A stretch of 64,000 nucleotides of DNA, taken from NCBI RefSeq assembly GCF_001485575.1, contig NZ_BCNB01000005.1:55711-119710 (forward strand), in the 5' to 3' direction. Every line of letters begins with the position of its first letter. Position 1 is the first letter of the stretch. Position numbers and translations under genes: made by a program. Of the stretch, positions 23,922 through 33,047 are shown in pieces. This DNA comes from Haloarcula sp. CBA1127. Its GTDB lineage: Archaea; Halobacteriota; Halobacteria; Halobacteriales; Haloarculaceae. The notes under the pieces are model-generated. The model saw nothing but the letters and a program-made list of their open reading frames with translations, did no database searches and had not been told where the DNA came from.

Positions 23922-25807
23922 CGCCCTTCCCCCTGATCCAAACCGGAGCCCTGCTGATCACTGGCCAGCACCTCTGTATGCTTGCCGGTACAGTACTCGT
24001 AGCAACACTCCAGCGTTTTAGACCCCTGGAAACCGGGGATACGGTCAGCAAGTTCGGCCAGTGGCGGTCTGGAGAGGTGTGCCGCAGCGACTGTCTCTGA
24101 ATCCTTGAACAGGGCAGATGGGGATCCAGTGAAACATATTTCGCCGTCGACCAGTACGGCAACAGTGTCTGCGTGTTCTGCAACAATCCGCATGTCGTGG
24201 GTGAGCACGATGACTGTCCGCCCGGAGCCGTGTAACTCGGCCAAGGTTTTCATCAGAGCGTCAGTATTCCCACGATCCTGTCCATAGGTTGGCTCGTCGA
24301 TGATGAGTATGTCTTGGCCGACCACGAGCATCGTCGCTACGCTGAGTCTGCGTTTTTCGCCGTGGCTGAGGGTGAACGGATTCTTCTCAGCGTAGCCAGT
24401 CAAGTCGAACTGCTCAAGTGCATCTTCGACCCGGCGTTCGATCTCGTCGGCGTCGAAATCGAGCTGTCGAAGTCCGTACGCCAACTCCTCCCGGACGCTA
24501 TCGGTGACAAACTGATACTCCGGGTTCTGGAACACGTATCCGACGTGCTGACTGATTTCACGTGATGGAAGTGTCGTCACGTCACAGCCGTCAAGGAACA
24601 CCGTCTCTGGTGGTGGGGACCGGACGCCGACACAGTGTTTCGCGAGCGTCGATTTGCCCGCTCCGTTGGGCCCGACCAAGCCAAGAAAGGAGCCATCCGG
24701 GACTGAAAGATCGATATCTTTCAGCACTGGTTTCGATGCCTCGTCTGTTCTATACCGAGCGTCTAGCCCACAGATTTCGAGTGCAGGTGAGGCTGGGGCT
24801 GCGTCGGAGGCCTCTGGCTCCTCGGCTTCGTTCGCTGGGAGCTTGGCTATATCTGATCCGGCGACATTCCCATCCGGTTCGGCACCGTTATTAGTCGATT
24901 GAGGATCGCACCGCGTCCGTCCGTACCGCTGCTCGGTTAGCACCTCAGCAATGGTTTCCGCTGCCTGATCAGCGGTGACAGGGAGCGACGTCGAATCGGG
25001 CCAGACCCCCTCCGACCGGAGCTCAAGTGCGAGTCGTGTAACCGCAGGGATTCTGACTCCTTCATCGAGGAGCTGTCGCGGGTTTTCCGCAAAGACCGTC
25101 TCCGGGGCCCCGTCGAGTAATATCCGTCCGTCCCCGTCCAGGACAAGCGTCCGGTCAACGGCGTTGATAAGCGATCCGTACCGGTGCTCGATCAAGACGA
25201 TCGTCCTAGATTCGTTCCGAGCCAATTCTTCGAGCAGCTCGTAAACAGCTTCGGTTCCCTGTGGATCGAGATTCGCTGTCGGTTCGTCTAATACGAGAAT
25301 CTCCGGTTCCATAGCTAGCTGGCATGCAATCGCAAGCCGCTGTTTCTCTCCACCAGAAAGCGTGTCGATCCGGCGACTCTCGAACCCTGAAAGGCCGACA
25401 GCATCGAGTGCGTCGTCGATTCGCTCCGAAATTTCGGGTGGCTGAACGCAGATATTCTCGAGTCCGAAGGCGATCTCGGTTTCTACCGTCGAGGTGACGA
25501 ACTGTAAGCTGGGATTCTGGAAGACGAGACCAACCCGTTTTGCGAGTTCCGCCTGCGATGTCTCGGTGACCTTGCGCCCACAGACTTCAATTCCTCCTTC
25601 AAGTTCGCCGGGAACGGAGTGTGGAATGAGGCCGTTAAAACATCTCGCGAGCGTACTCTTTCCGGAACCTGAGGGGCCCAACAAAAGGACAAATTCACAG
25701 TCATGAATATCGAGGCTCACTTCCGATAGCGTCCACTCTTGGCTTCCTCGATATCTATACTGTAGGTCTCGTATTTCGATCCGTGACATGGGACCCGCTT
25801 GGCTCAC
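23918..25807 (-). CDS. ECF double ATPase (two ABC domains fused)
   Basis: 629 residues with two complete ABC domains. The first has Walker A GPSGSGKST and signature LSGGEKQRL with LVLDEPTANLDP. The second has Walker A GPNGAGKST, signature LSHGEKRRL and ILIIDEPTYGQDRG. A ~75-residue acidic linker joins them. This is the YkoD-like arrangement for ECF importers, energising the S and T subunits. First gene of the T-ATPase transcript; its promoter region carries a 12-bp inverted repeat at 25896-25959. Confidence 0.9.
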   Translation of the reverse strand: MSQAGPMSRIEIRDLQYRYRGSQEWTLSEVSLDIHDCEFVLLLGPSGSGKSTLARCFNGLIPHSVPGELEGGIEVCGRKVTETSQAELAKRVGLVFQNPSLQFVTSTVETEIAFGLENICVQPPEISERIDDALDAVGLSGFESRRIDTLSGGEKQRLAIACQLAMEPEILVLDEPTANLDPQGTEAVYELLEELARNESRTIVLIEHRYGSLINAVDRTLVLDGDGRILLDGAPETVFAENPRQLLDEGVRIPAVTRLALELRSEGVWPDSTSLPVTADQAAETIAEVLTEQRYGRTRCDPQSTNNGAEPDGNVAGSDIAKLPANEAEEPEASDAAPASPALEICGLDARYRTDEASKPVLKDIDLSVPDGSFLGLVGPNGAGKSTLAKHCVGVRSPPPETVFLDGCDVTTLPSREISQHVGYVFQNPEYQFVTDSVREELAYGLRQLDFDADEIERRVEDALEQFDLTGYAEKNPFTLSHGEKRRLSVATMLVVGQDILIIDEPTYGQDRGNTDALMKTLAELHGSGRTVIVLTHDMRIVAEHADTVAVLVDGEICFTGSPSALFKDSETVAAAHLSRPPLAELADRIPGFQGSKTLECCYEYCTGKHTEVLASDQQGSGLDQGEGR

Positions 25808-26294
25808 TCCCCTCTGCTCCGTGGGTAAGTGGAGACAGTGTTATGCCCGGTTGGTCTGGTCATTTGGGGTGCCTGAACGTTCGGACGGTGTTCTTAATGG
25901 AGTTTGCACTAGAAAAAGAAAGACAGAGCGAAATCGAACCTTGAAAAGCAAACTCCATTCTGCAACCCGTCGGAAACCCTGACAGCGGATTCTATCGGCG
26001 AATCTGTCGAATGAGCGAAGAAGTAATTGACTGGAAAACGGCCAACTCCCTGCTACTCTGCGGGTCGCCCTGTCGATTGACGACCTTCACAGGAGGTTAT
26101 GGATTTAATATCCAATGTTGAACTTCTCTGTACTTCGATTTTCAATCGGAAACCGCAATCAGAAACCCGTTCCTACCAATCCCTGTGAGCGCTAAGTTGA
26201 CTCACCGCTTGAGAGTTGCATTGGCCGATGACCGAAATCTGCATCGTCTCCGTCCCAGTACGACGTACCGTGCCGAATCCACCAGTCGAGACGT
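25808..26294. other. divergent promoter region
   Basis: A 487-bp gap between the divergently transcribed ECF ATPase and MBL copy 2. No gene seen. It holds the long inverted repeat at 25896-25959, presumably with both promoters. Confidence 0.4.
25896..25959. repeat. 12-bp inverted repeat AATGGAGTTTGC / GCAAACTCCATT
   Basis: Perfect arms at 25896-25907 and 25948-25959 flank a 40-bp A-rich spacer. Placed upstream of the ECF ATPase gene, it could be a leader hairpin, paired regulator sites or a small mobile remnant. Confidence 0.5.
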
Positions 26295-27122
26295 ATGAAC
26301 GTTACAATTCTAGCGGACAACACCGTTGCGACGGGAATACCGAAGGGTCTTCGTGGCGAGTGGGGGTTTGCGGCGGCGGTCGGCGACGTGCTGTTCGATA
26401 CCGGCCAGTCTTCGGCGGCCTTGGAGAACGCTCGACTCCTCGACGCCGGCACGGCGTTTGAGGACATCGTCTTGAGTCACGCACACTACGACCACACCGA
26501 AGGGCTGGCGGCTTTCCTCGACCCGTCCGAGCGCCCCACCGTCTACTGTCATCCCGATGTATGGAGTGCGCGATACATCCGGGAACCGGCGGACGGCAGC
26601 ATTCTGGAAGAACCGGTCCACATTGGTATCCCCTACGCTCGGTCTGAAGTCGAAACAGGCGCCGACATCGTCGAACATCGCGACCCAGTTGAGGTACGCG
26701 ATGGCGTGTACGCACTCGGTGAGATTCCCCGTACCCACGCGGACAATCCCGTCCATCTACGCGAGGCCGATGGCGGTCTAGTCGAGGACTCGGTGCCAGA
26801 CGATCAGTCGGTCGCCGTCGAGACAACCGACGGGGCGGCGCTGGTGCTCGGGTGCTGTCACGCTGGCCTCCGGAACACTATCGAACACGCCGAGTCGGTA
26901 ACCGGTCTGGACGTTCGCTACATCGTCGGCGGCACCCACCTCGTCGCCCGTGGGGCAGACGAGATTCACGAGCTTGCGGACTGGCTGGGGGGAAAACTCG
27001 ACGTGCTCGCCGGCACTCACTGCACAGGTTTCCAGGCTGAGAAGATACTCTCAGAACGGCTTCCCGACGCCTTTCGGTCGGTTGGTGTCGGGAGTTCGAT
27101 CGAACTCCCGCCGATGGCCTGA
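26295..27122 (+). CDS. metallo-beta-lactamase-fold hydrolase (copy 2)
   Basis: 275 residues, very similar to copy 1: MNVTILADNTVATGIPKGLR, LSHAHYDHTEG (metal site), LVLGCCHAGLRNT and GTHCTGFQAEK. It is more GC-rich than copy 1. Divergent from the ECF ATPase gene. Two copies bracketing one transporter suggest a duplicated processing enzyme or two substrates. Confidence 0.85.
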   Translation: MNVTILADNTVATGIPKGLRGEWGFAAAVGDVLFDTGQSSAALENARLLDAGTAFEDIVLSHAHYDHTEGLAAFLDPSERPTVYCHPDVWSARYIREPADGSILEEPVHIGIPYARSEVETGADIVEHRDPVEVRDGVYALGEIPRTHADNPVHLREADGGLVEDSVPDDQSVAVETTDGAALVLGCCHAGLRNTIEHAESVTGLDVRYIVGGTHLVARGADEIHELADWLGGKLDVLAGTHCTGFQAEKILSERLPDAFRSVGVGSSIELPPMA

Positions 27123-27245
27123 CACCTATAGAACTGTAGCGAACGAGTCATAAGGCGTCGTCTGTGGACTGTCGCGGAGTGTTTATTTTCTGTCAAGTTC
27201 CCTCAGAAATGTTTTTGCGGTGTCAAGAACTGGATTTCGACCCGC

Positions 27246-27832
27246 TCAGACGCCTTCCTTGAGTCGGTTCAATTGGTCTTTGAATTGGCGCTGGCAGGTC
27301 GAACAGCAGAAGTGATACATTTGATCCTCGAGCCACTCGGACTCGCCCTCGCTGTCGACGGTATTCCCACACTCTGCACAGGTGAGCGCGAAGTCTGTTC
27401 CGTCGAGCGACGGTTGCCACTCGATCTCGTCGATGAGCGTCACAGTGTACTCCGCGTCGTCTGCTGGTTCCAGCAAACCTCGTAGCCAAGGGTGGACGTT
27501 ATGAACGTCGACCCTCGCGTTGAACCAAAGCTCGCCGCCAGCGGTCACCATCACGTGCTCCACCGCGTCGGATTCGTCGAGACGCGACCGGAGCGTGTCG
27601 AAGGAACCCCCGGGTCGACTTGGACGAAAATCTGTGCCCCAGCGCCGAGCTGGGTCCGGTCGATGTCCACAGTGAAGCGGTTGATGACTCCCGCGTCTTG
27701 CAGCCGTTCGATACGGTCGGCGACAGCGGGATCCGAGAGATCTACTTCTTTGGCGATGTCAGTGTACGAACGTCGGGCGTCGTGACTGAGCAGTTTCAGA
27801 ATCTCGATGTCGGTCTCGTCGAGAGACGCCAT
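27246..27832 (-). pseudogene. Lrp/AsnC-TRASH metal regulator, frameshifted
   Basis: The N-terminal part (MASLDETDIEILKLLSHDAR, VDLSDPAVADRIERL) is an AsnC-type winged helix. After a run of five C at 27607-27611 the sense moves to another frame: TAGGELWFNARVDVHNVHPW, then a TRASH zinc ribbon CAECGNTV...YHFCCSTC near the end. One base change in the homopolymer would restore ~195 residues, like the haloarchaeal copper regulator VNG1179C. A homopolymer indel is a classic sequencing error, so the gene may be intact in the organism. It may govern the metal-type ECF locus. Confidence 0.75.
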
Positions 27833-27949
27833 ACTCTCGATAGAAAACGACGGGAGAAGTAACCCATGGTTAGAAAAAGCAAACCCTATACTTACATTCC
27901 TATCATTTTAATGAAAACTGCATTGTTTAGTTAGACCTCCTGTGGAAGT

Positions 27950-29596
27950 GTGATACCAATGGATTCGGAAACGACAGCCAATACGCTTGACCCGCTCTCT
28001 GACCGTGGCTGCTGGATGACCGACGCCTACAAGACCGGAATCGAGCTCAGAGAAACGCTGCGAGATGGAGCGTGTCTTCGGGCCGCGGTGAGTGAGGTTA
28101 CTATCTACACGGAGCATCTCGAAGACGGTTATCCGGAGTGGCACCCGGCACCCGATTCGTTTCAAGGGATGCTCCGGCTGTTCATCTATCGGGAGCTGAC
28201 GGGCGACAGCTACCGAACGCTCGAAACGTATCAGGAACTGGCCAAGCCGTTCGGTCTGAATCATGTTCCCGACGAGGCGGTGCTCTCGCGAACGTGGCGC
28301 AACCGCTTCGACGATGGCGTCCGCGAGTACGTGACCGTCGCTGCTCACTACGTGGTCAAAGAGACCCACGACTACGGTCCTGCTGTCCCCGCGGTACGCC
28401 CGAGAGAGGAGGTTACAGACTCTGAGACAGACTCAGGAGCTGAAAGTCAGGAAGACGAGTCTGGGGCCGGTGAGTTCTCGGACGAGCAGATTCGTCGAAC
28501 AACACGCCTCGCACGGGACTACGGCTTCGACGGATTCGACTCTGGTCGAGCGCAGAACGCCTCCTACGAGGATACGCAGTTCTTCGAGCTGCAGACGTTC
28601 ATGGGGATGGTCGGCTGTGGCACCGCGCAGGGTGCCGCTCGGTTTCAATTCCGACGTGGCGAGGAGTATGGCCCACACGGAGATACCCACCTACGGACGG
28701 TCAAACAGTTCGAACCGGACGCACTCATCGAGGGCTTCGACGAAGCCTGCGACCGGCTGCTCTCAGCAATTGGATCGGAAGCCTCGTTTCGCCGGCCGGT
28801 GACTGCAGCAATCGACATCACCACGATCCCCTACTACGGCGACATCGAGGAGATGCCAATGGTCAGCGGCTTGCCCGGCGAGAAAGAACGGGCATTCAAG
28901 TTCGCGACCCTGTCAATTATTGGAGAGAACATTCCGCTTGTCTTGGCGGTCGAACCCATCCGCGAGAGCTCTGCCTGGGACAAGAATCAATCGAATCAGG
29001 TCCACCGTGTCGTCCGGCGACTCGTCACGCGAGCGAAAGAACACGTACCAATTGAGACTGTCCTGTGTGACCGCGAATTCGATTCGATGGACGTGTTCCA
29101 GACACTCTCCAACCTCGGGGTTAACTATCTCATCCCGAAGCGGATTACCAACTCCGAACGCGAGGTAATCGAGCGGATGGACACGGACGATCAGGATGTC
29201 GCCGTCGAATCGGCGTCTGTTCACGTCGAGACGGGGTCACACCCGATGCGGTTCCTGTACGTCCCATCGACAAGTGGCCAAGGAACGACTGGCTTTGCGA
29301 CGAATCTCCGAGTCGGCCCCGATGAAGCCGAGAAGTTCTGTCGGCGGTATAGCCATCGGTGGCAGATCGAAAATGAGTACAAGAGCATCAAAGGTGATTT
29401 TCTGGCGAACACCTCCTCAAGGGACTACCGCGTCCGGTTGTTCTATTTCGTGTTCGCGGTACTTTTGTACAATATCTGGCGGCTCGCCGACTTCCTGCTG
29501 AAAGCGGATGTCGATGGGGAAATGAAGTACCCGCCCGTGTTGACTGCCGGTGAATGTGTCGAGATCGTCGTCTCGGCGTTGATTCCACCCGACTGA
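27950..29596 (+). CDS. DDE transposase, IS4-like (548 aa)
   Basis: A full-length ORF. An N-terminal helical domain (PDSFQGMLRLFIYRELTGDS, PDEAVLSRTWRNRFD) is followed by the DDE core. First Asp is in TAAIDITTIPYYGD, second in VLCDREFDSMDVFQ, and the Glu in HRWQIENEYKSIKGDFLANT, a Y-R-E-K-type signature. The acidic insert ~145-180 is unusual. The reading frame looks intact, so the element may still move. I could not identify terminal repeats or a target duplication with confidence. GTG 27950 or ATG 27959 may start it. Confidence 0.8.
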   Translation: MIPMDSETTANTLDPLSDRGCWMTDAYKTGIELRETLRDGACLRAAVSEVTIYTEHLEDGYPEWHPAPDSFQGMLRLFIYRELTGDSYRTLETYQELAKPFGLNHVPDEAVLSRTWRNRFDDGVREYVTVAAHYVVKETHDYGPAVPAVRPREEVTDSETDSGAESQEDESGAGEFSDEQIRRTTRLARDYGFDGFDSGRAQNASYEDTQFFELQTFMGMVGCGTAQGAARFQFRRGEEYGPHGDTHLRTVKQFEPDALIEGFDEACDRLLSAIGSEASFRRPVTAAIDITTIPYYGDIEEMPMVSGLPGEKERAFKFATLSIIGENIPLVLAVEPIRESSAWDKNQSNQVHRVVRRLVTRAKEHVPIETVLCDREFDSMDVFQTLSNLGVNYLIPKRITNSEREVIERMDTDDQDVAVESASVHVETGSHPMRFLYVPSTSGQGTTGFATNLRVGPDEAEKFCRRYSHRWQIENEYKSIKGDFLANTSSRDYRVRLFYFVFAVLLYNIWRLADFLLKADVDGEMKYPPVLTAGECVEIVVSALIPPD

Positions 29597-29957
29597 CCGG
29601 CTGAGCCCTCGCTGAGTCCACTGCTCGGGAGTGGCGACACTATTCAGCAGCGCCAGAATTCACGCAATTTCTCAGGTCTATCCGATAATCTCGTCCATAC
29701 CGGTTCAATATCTACCGCTGACCGCCGAGAAAACCGCGGGTCAGCGTAGATTTGCGCCAAAACGGACCTATCCTCCGAAACTGTGAACTTTCAAACACGA
29801 AAATTCGGTATAGCAATATACACTTTATCAATATCAGTATATCTATTCTAAGCAGCATAGAGGGTGCTGAAATACCGAAATTCTGGTTTTGGGTTTAGGT
29901 TTGTATTACCGCAGTAAGCACCACCAGTTTTACCCGGACCGCCGCTGTACGGGAAGC
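29597..29957. other. intergenic between transposase and integrase
   Basis: No gene seen. 29714-29748 holds the stem CTACCGCTGACC / GGTCAGCGTAG with a GC-rich loop. It could be the transposon right end or a terminator. Confidence 0.35.
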
Positions 29958-30209
29958 ATGGATCGTCTTCCGCCTGAGTACGACGCTACGCCCGGGGATG
30001 ACGCCCTCGAAACAGCCATCGAGAAACGACTGGTCGATATCGACTCCGGGCGCTACCGAACAAACGTCGCAAGCGTGCTGCGAAAGTTCGCGGCATGGAG
30101 TCGGGACCAGCATGGTATCACCAACCCCAAGCACATTGACGATGATCTCTGCCGGCAGTACGCTCGTGATCTAGCCCGAGCCGACGATCGGGACGATATC
30201 TCGCCGGAA
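29958..30209 (+). pseudogene. tyrosine recombinase, N-terminal part
   Basis: ATG 29958 gives MDRLPPEYDATPGDDALETA and a core-binding (SAM-like) domain: YRTNVASVLRKFAAWSRDQH, CRQYARDLARADDRDDISPE. At the 10-bp repeat CTCGCCGGAA the coding sense breaks. The continuation (TARRYFAYVRSFLTWAVYEG) is found 4,173 bp away at 34383. This half supplies DNA binding but no catalytic residues. Confidence 0.8.
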
Positions 30210-30409
30210 CAATCACCTTCGCTGGAAAACAAATGAACAAGCAAGGCCTTCGGGACGGCATTTCCAACACGGCCTCTGCTGTCTCAGACCTGACCGTTGA
30301 CGCCTACTCAGACTTCAAGGAAAGCATGGCTCAATCCAGAGTGGCTGCCGAAGAGGCGCAAGGGGCTGCAGGGAACGGAGGCAAGCACAGCAGTAACCGG
30401 TTTGATTAG
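30200..30409 (+). pseudogene. glycine-rich protein 3, C-terminal part
   Basis: Frame from 30200 reads LAGTITFAGKQMNKQGLRDG, then SNTASAVSDLTVDAYSDFKE and an end NGGKHSSNRFD. It is in the same phase as the head at 34199-34372. Joined through the shared LAG codons they give a 127-residue protein with the same layout as the other two glycine-rich proteins. Confidence 0.6.
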
Positions 30410-30429
30410 GGAAACATCATTTGATAAAA

Positions 30430-31155
30430 ATGAGAATAGACATACTAGGTCACGATGATCAGGCCATCGGCGTAGAAGTGTATGACGAACGAGATGTTCG
30501 TCACATAGTTAATGTAGAATGGACAGGAAATGTTGAGAAGCACACACTTGACGAGAATTCGTATCCATTTAAAAAAGAAAATCGAACCGAGGAAGAGCAG
30601 CGAATAATGACTCAGGTCGAAGCCCGCGCACGGTTTGCAGCCCAACAGGAGTTCCCAGAGGCGGATATCCTGAGCCCGATGTGGCGGCCAGAACACATCA
30701 AGGCTGGTATCGAGGCATTCAGCAACTACCCCATGGAACAATTCTTAGAAGATTTCCGAGAGTACTACGAAGCGCTCAGAGACCCGATGCAGTACATCGA
30801 CGATAGTCCCGTCAATCAAGAGTCAATTATCGTCAACTTAGCCGTCCACTTCGATGATAGCGAAGTACTCGACGTATCAGACGTGGTTATCGACTACAAA
30901 CTCACCGATGGTAGTGAGCACCGCATCGGCTCCAATCCGTCGTACCCCAACAAGGAACTCATCTTCGCGATGCCGGAACTGGAATTCGCTGACGGGTTCG
31001 AGTATGAAGAAGAATTCACTGATGTGATTATGTCACACCTGATGGCCCAAATTCGGGATATCTACCTCAACATGGGCGAAGACCCACCGGCAGAGTATCG
31101 CGTCGAAGGTATCGGCAAACTCAATATCGTCGGCGATGGTATCGGTGCAACGTAG
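30430..31155 (+). CDS. module protein A1 (241 aa), unknown family
   Basis: ATG 30430 (MRIDILGHDDQAIGVEVYDE) is favoured over the TTG at 30421 by comparison with its paralogues. A conserved block (NRTEEEQRIMTQVEARARFA, QEFPEADILSPMW) is followed by a variable middle. A highly conserved end follows: LMAQIRDIYLNMGEDPPAEY then GIGKLN. Very acidic, soluble, no signal peptide. Paralogues A2 and A3 follow in the same module, each next to a glycine-rich protein. An immunity or chaperone role for the partner is my inference; no family recognised. Confidence 0.85.
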   Translation: MRIDILGHDDQAIGVEVYDERDVRHIVNVEWTGNVEKHTLDENSYPFKKENRTEEEQRIMTQVEARARFAAQQEFPEADILSPMWRPEHIKAGIEAFSNYPMEQFLEDFREYYEALRDPMQYIDDSPVNQESIIVNLAVHFDDSEVLDVSDVVIDYKLTDGSEHRIGSNPSYPNKELIFAMPELEFADGFEYEEEFTDVIMSHLMAQIRDIYLNMGEDPPAEYRVEGIGKLNIVGDGIGAT

Positions 31156-31157
31156 AA

Positions 31158-31532
31158 CTCAACAGTAAACACGAGGACGGCTCCGTTGGCCAGAGCCTCG
31201 CAGCCGAAGCGCTCAAATCTGTCGTCGGCAAAGAGGTCGGTGCGCTCATTGGCGGCGCGGTTGGCGGCATTCCGGGCGCGCTCATGGGCGGCGCCGCAGG
31301 CTGGGCCACACAGAAATCTGTCGAGCGCTACGGTGACGGCATTTCCAAACGTCTGCCCGACGATGTCCGCACTCGCTTTGCCGACACCGTCGACACCGTC
31401 ACCACCAAAGCTGATATGTGGGCCAGTGACGTGAGAATTGGATGGGATGCCGCCACCGGTGGGGTTCAGTCCAGCGACCACTCTGGTGGTGCTAAAACTG
31501 GGTCCAGTGTGGACGATTATAAATTCGATTAA
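31158..31532 (+). CDS. glycine-rich protein 1, start missing
   Basis: The frame is clearly coding: GSVGQSLAAEALKSVVGKEV, then a glycine-zipper stretch ALIGGAVGGIPGALMGGAAG, then a polar helical end finishing VDDYKFD. No ATG, GTG or TTG lies in frame between the A1 stop and the coding part, so the start is lost or unusual. Glycine-zipper helices pack in membranes and occur in pore-forming peptides and in scaffold proteins. It lies between A1 and A2. Confidence 0.5.
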   Translation, partial: LNSKHEDGSVGQSLAAEALKSVVGKEVGALIGGAVGGIPGALMGGAAGWATQKSVERYGDGISKRLPDDVRTRFADTVDTVTTKADMWASDVRIGWDAATGGVQSSDHSGGAKTGSSVDDYKFD

Positions 31533-31537
31533 CAACC

Positions 31538-32266
31538 ATGAAAACACAATACGATGGACATGACGAGGAAAGCATTGGTGTCAGCGTGTATGATGAAAAT
31601 AATTTCAGACACCCTATAGAGATCACCTGGGATGGGGAGGTAGCTTTCCATGGAACAGACGACTACCCCCACGAACCTGAAGATCGAACCGAGGAAGAAC
31701 AGCGAATCATGTCCCAAGTCGAGGAACGAGCGAAGTACGCTGCTCAGCAGGAGTTTCCGGAGGCGGACATCTTGGAGCCGATGTGGGACCCAGACCATAT
31801 CAAGCGGGGAATAGAAGCGCTGAAAGCGTACCAACTCGATGATTTCCACCGGGAGTTCCGGGATTTCTACGAGGCGTTAGACGACCCCGCTGGATACGCC
31901 TCTGAACCTCGGGAGTCCGTCGTTGTCGAGTCGGCGCGTATCTACAAAGCGTTCACCATCACGCCGGAGAACCGTATCGATGAAGTGCTTGATGTTGTGC
32001 TGAGCTATGAACGACCGGACGGCAGCGATGGGACTGTCGGCCAGACACGAGAGTTAGACGACAGTCTCATCCTCTGTGTGATACCCGCACTAGACATCGG
32101 CGAAGGCTTCGACTACCAAGAGGAGTTCCACAAGCTCGTTCTGACCCACCTCCTCGCTCAGATCCGAGATATCTACCTCCACATGGGTGAAGAACCGCCA
32201 GACGAGTACAAAATCCAGGGCGTCGGCAAGCTCAATATCCACGGCGACGGTATCGGCGAGACCTAA
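31538..32266 (+). CDS. module protein A2 (242 aa), paralogue of A1
   Basis: MKTQYDGHDEESIGVSVYDE starts it. The shared block is NRTEEEQ-like (DRTEEEQRIMSQVEERAKYA) and the shared end LLAQIRDIYLHMGEEPPDEY. The middle region differs from A1 and A3, as expected if it sets partner specificity. Five bases separate it from the previous glycine-rich stop. Confidence 0.85.
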   Translation: MKTQYDGHDEESIGVSVYDENNFRHPIEITWDGEVAFHGTDDYPHEPEDRTEEEQRIMSQVEERAKYAAQQEFPEADILEPMWDPDHIKRGIEALKAYQLDDFHREFRDFYEALDDPAGYASEPRESVVVESARIYKAFTITPENRIDEVLDVVLSYERPDGSDGTVGQTRELDDSLILCVIPALDIGEGFDYQEEFHKLVLTHLLAQIRDIYLHMGEEPPDEYKIQGVGKLNIHGDGIGET

Positions 32267-32391
32267 CAGTAGTGTGTTGAATCCATCTGCGACTACTGAT
32301 AGTCTGATCCAATATTGCCTGTTCTACTGACGGCCAGCCGGGTTCAGCAGCGACCGATACCACGGCTCAAGAGCTGTCAGCCACCTCAGCA

Positions 32392-33045
32392 GTGGCTCCG
32401 GATGGTGGCAGTGCTGACTCACAGCCATCAGGGCCGTCGGTCAGCGACTCCTCATACCAGATGGAGTCCGTTCGGGACATCAGGGATAAACTGGGCCACG
32501 GGACGGATGAGGACCTTGCACAGAAACATGACCTCGACGAGATGAGCAGCTACGAGTTCCGCCAGAAATCAGAGGAGGTCCAACAAGAAATTATCGAACA
32601 AGCCTTCGAGAACGACGACATCGATGCACTGAGCGAAGGCATCGGCGAAATTGGCGACAAAGACTTCAGCGACCACCTCAAAGCCGGCGGCAAGAAAGGT
32701 GCGTTCAAGTCAATCGCAAAAGGCGGGATTGCTGGTGCAGGTCTCATGCTTGGGACGGCTAGTGGTGGCCTCCCCGCCATTGCCGCCGCTGCGGCCATCG
32801 GCGGCGCAGGCGGCTTCGGGAGCGGAGTCGCCAAGTCCATTGGTCTCGATAAACTCGACAGAGACTACCAGAGCTTGGATGGCATCACAAACGAAGTCCC
32901 GAAAGACGCCAGCAATGTCGCCGACAGTGTCCGCGATTGGGTTGGCTTCTCCTACGGGGGCGACGATACTCAGAAAGCGACTGGCGATGCTAAAACAAGC
33001 GCTAGAAAGGATGAGTTTTCGCTCAACAATAACGAGGAAAAATAA
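32392..33045 (+). CDS. glycine-rich protein 2 (217 aa)
   Basis: GTG 32392 is the first regular start, but the frame is open and plausible back to 32308. An acidic N-terminal helical part (SVRDIRDKLGHGTDEDLAQK, SSYEFRQKSEEVQQEIIEQA) is followed by a glycine/alanine-rich hydrophobic stretch (GIAGAGLMLGTASGGLPAIA, GGAGGFGSGVAKSIGL). A polar tail ends SLNNNEEK. Two bases separate its stop from A3. Same layout as the other glycine-rich partners but longer. Confidence 0.7.
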   Translation: MAPDGGSADSQPSGPSVSDSSYQMESVRDIRDKLGHGTDEDLAQKHDLDEMSSYEFRQKSEEVQQEIIEQAFENDDIDALSEGIGEIGDKDFSDHLKAGGKKGAFKSIAKGGIAGAGLMLGTASGGLPAIAAAAAIGGAGGFGSGVAKSIGLDKLDRDYQSLDGITNEVPKDASNVADSVRDWVGFSYGGDDTQKATGDAKTSARKDEFSLNNNEEK

Positions 33046-33047
33046 CT

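Noticed and set aside
29889..29957. Integrase start at 29889
   Set aside because: The segment before MDRLPPEYD is basic and aromatic and does not resemble haloarchaeal integrase N-termini.
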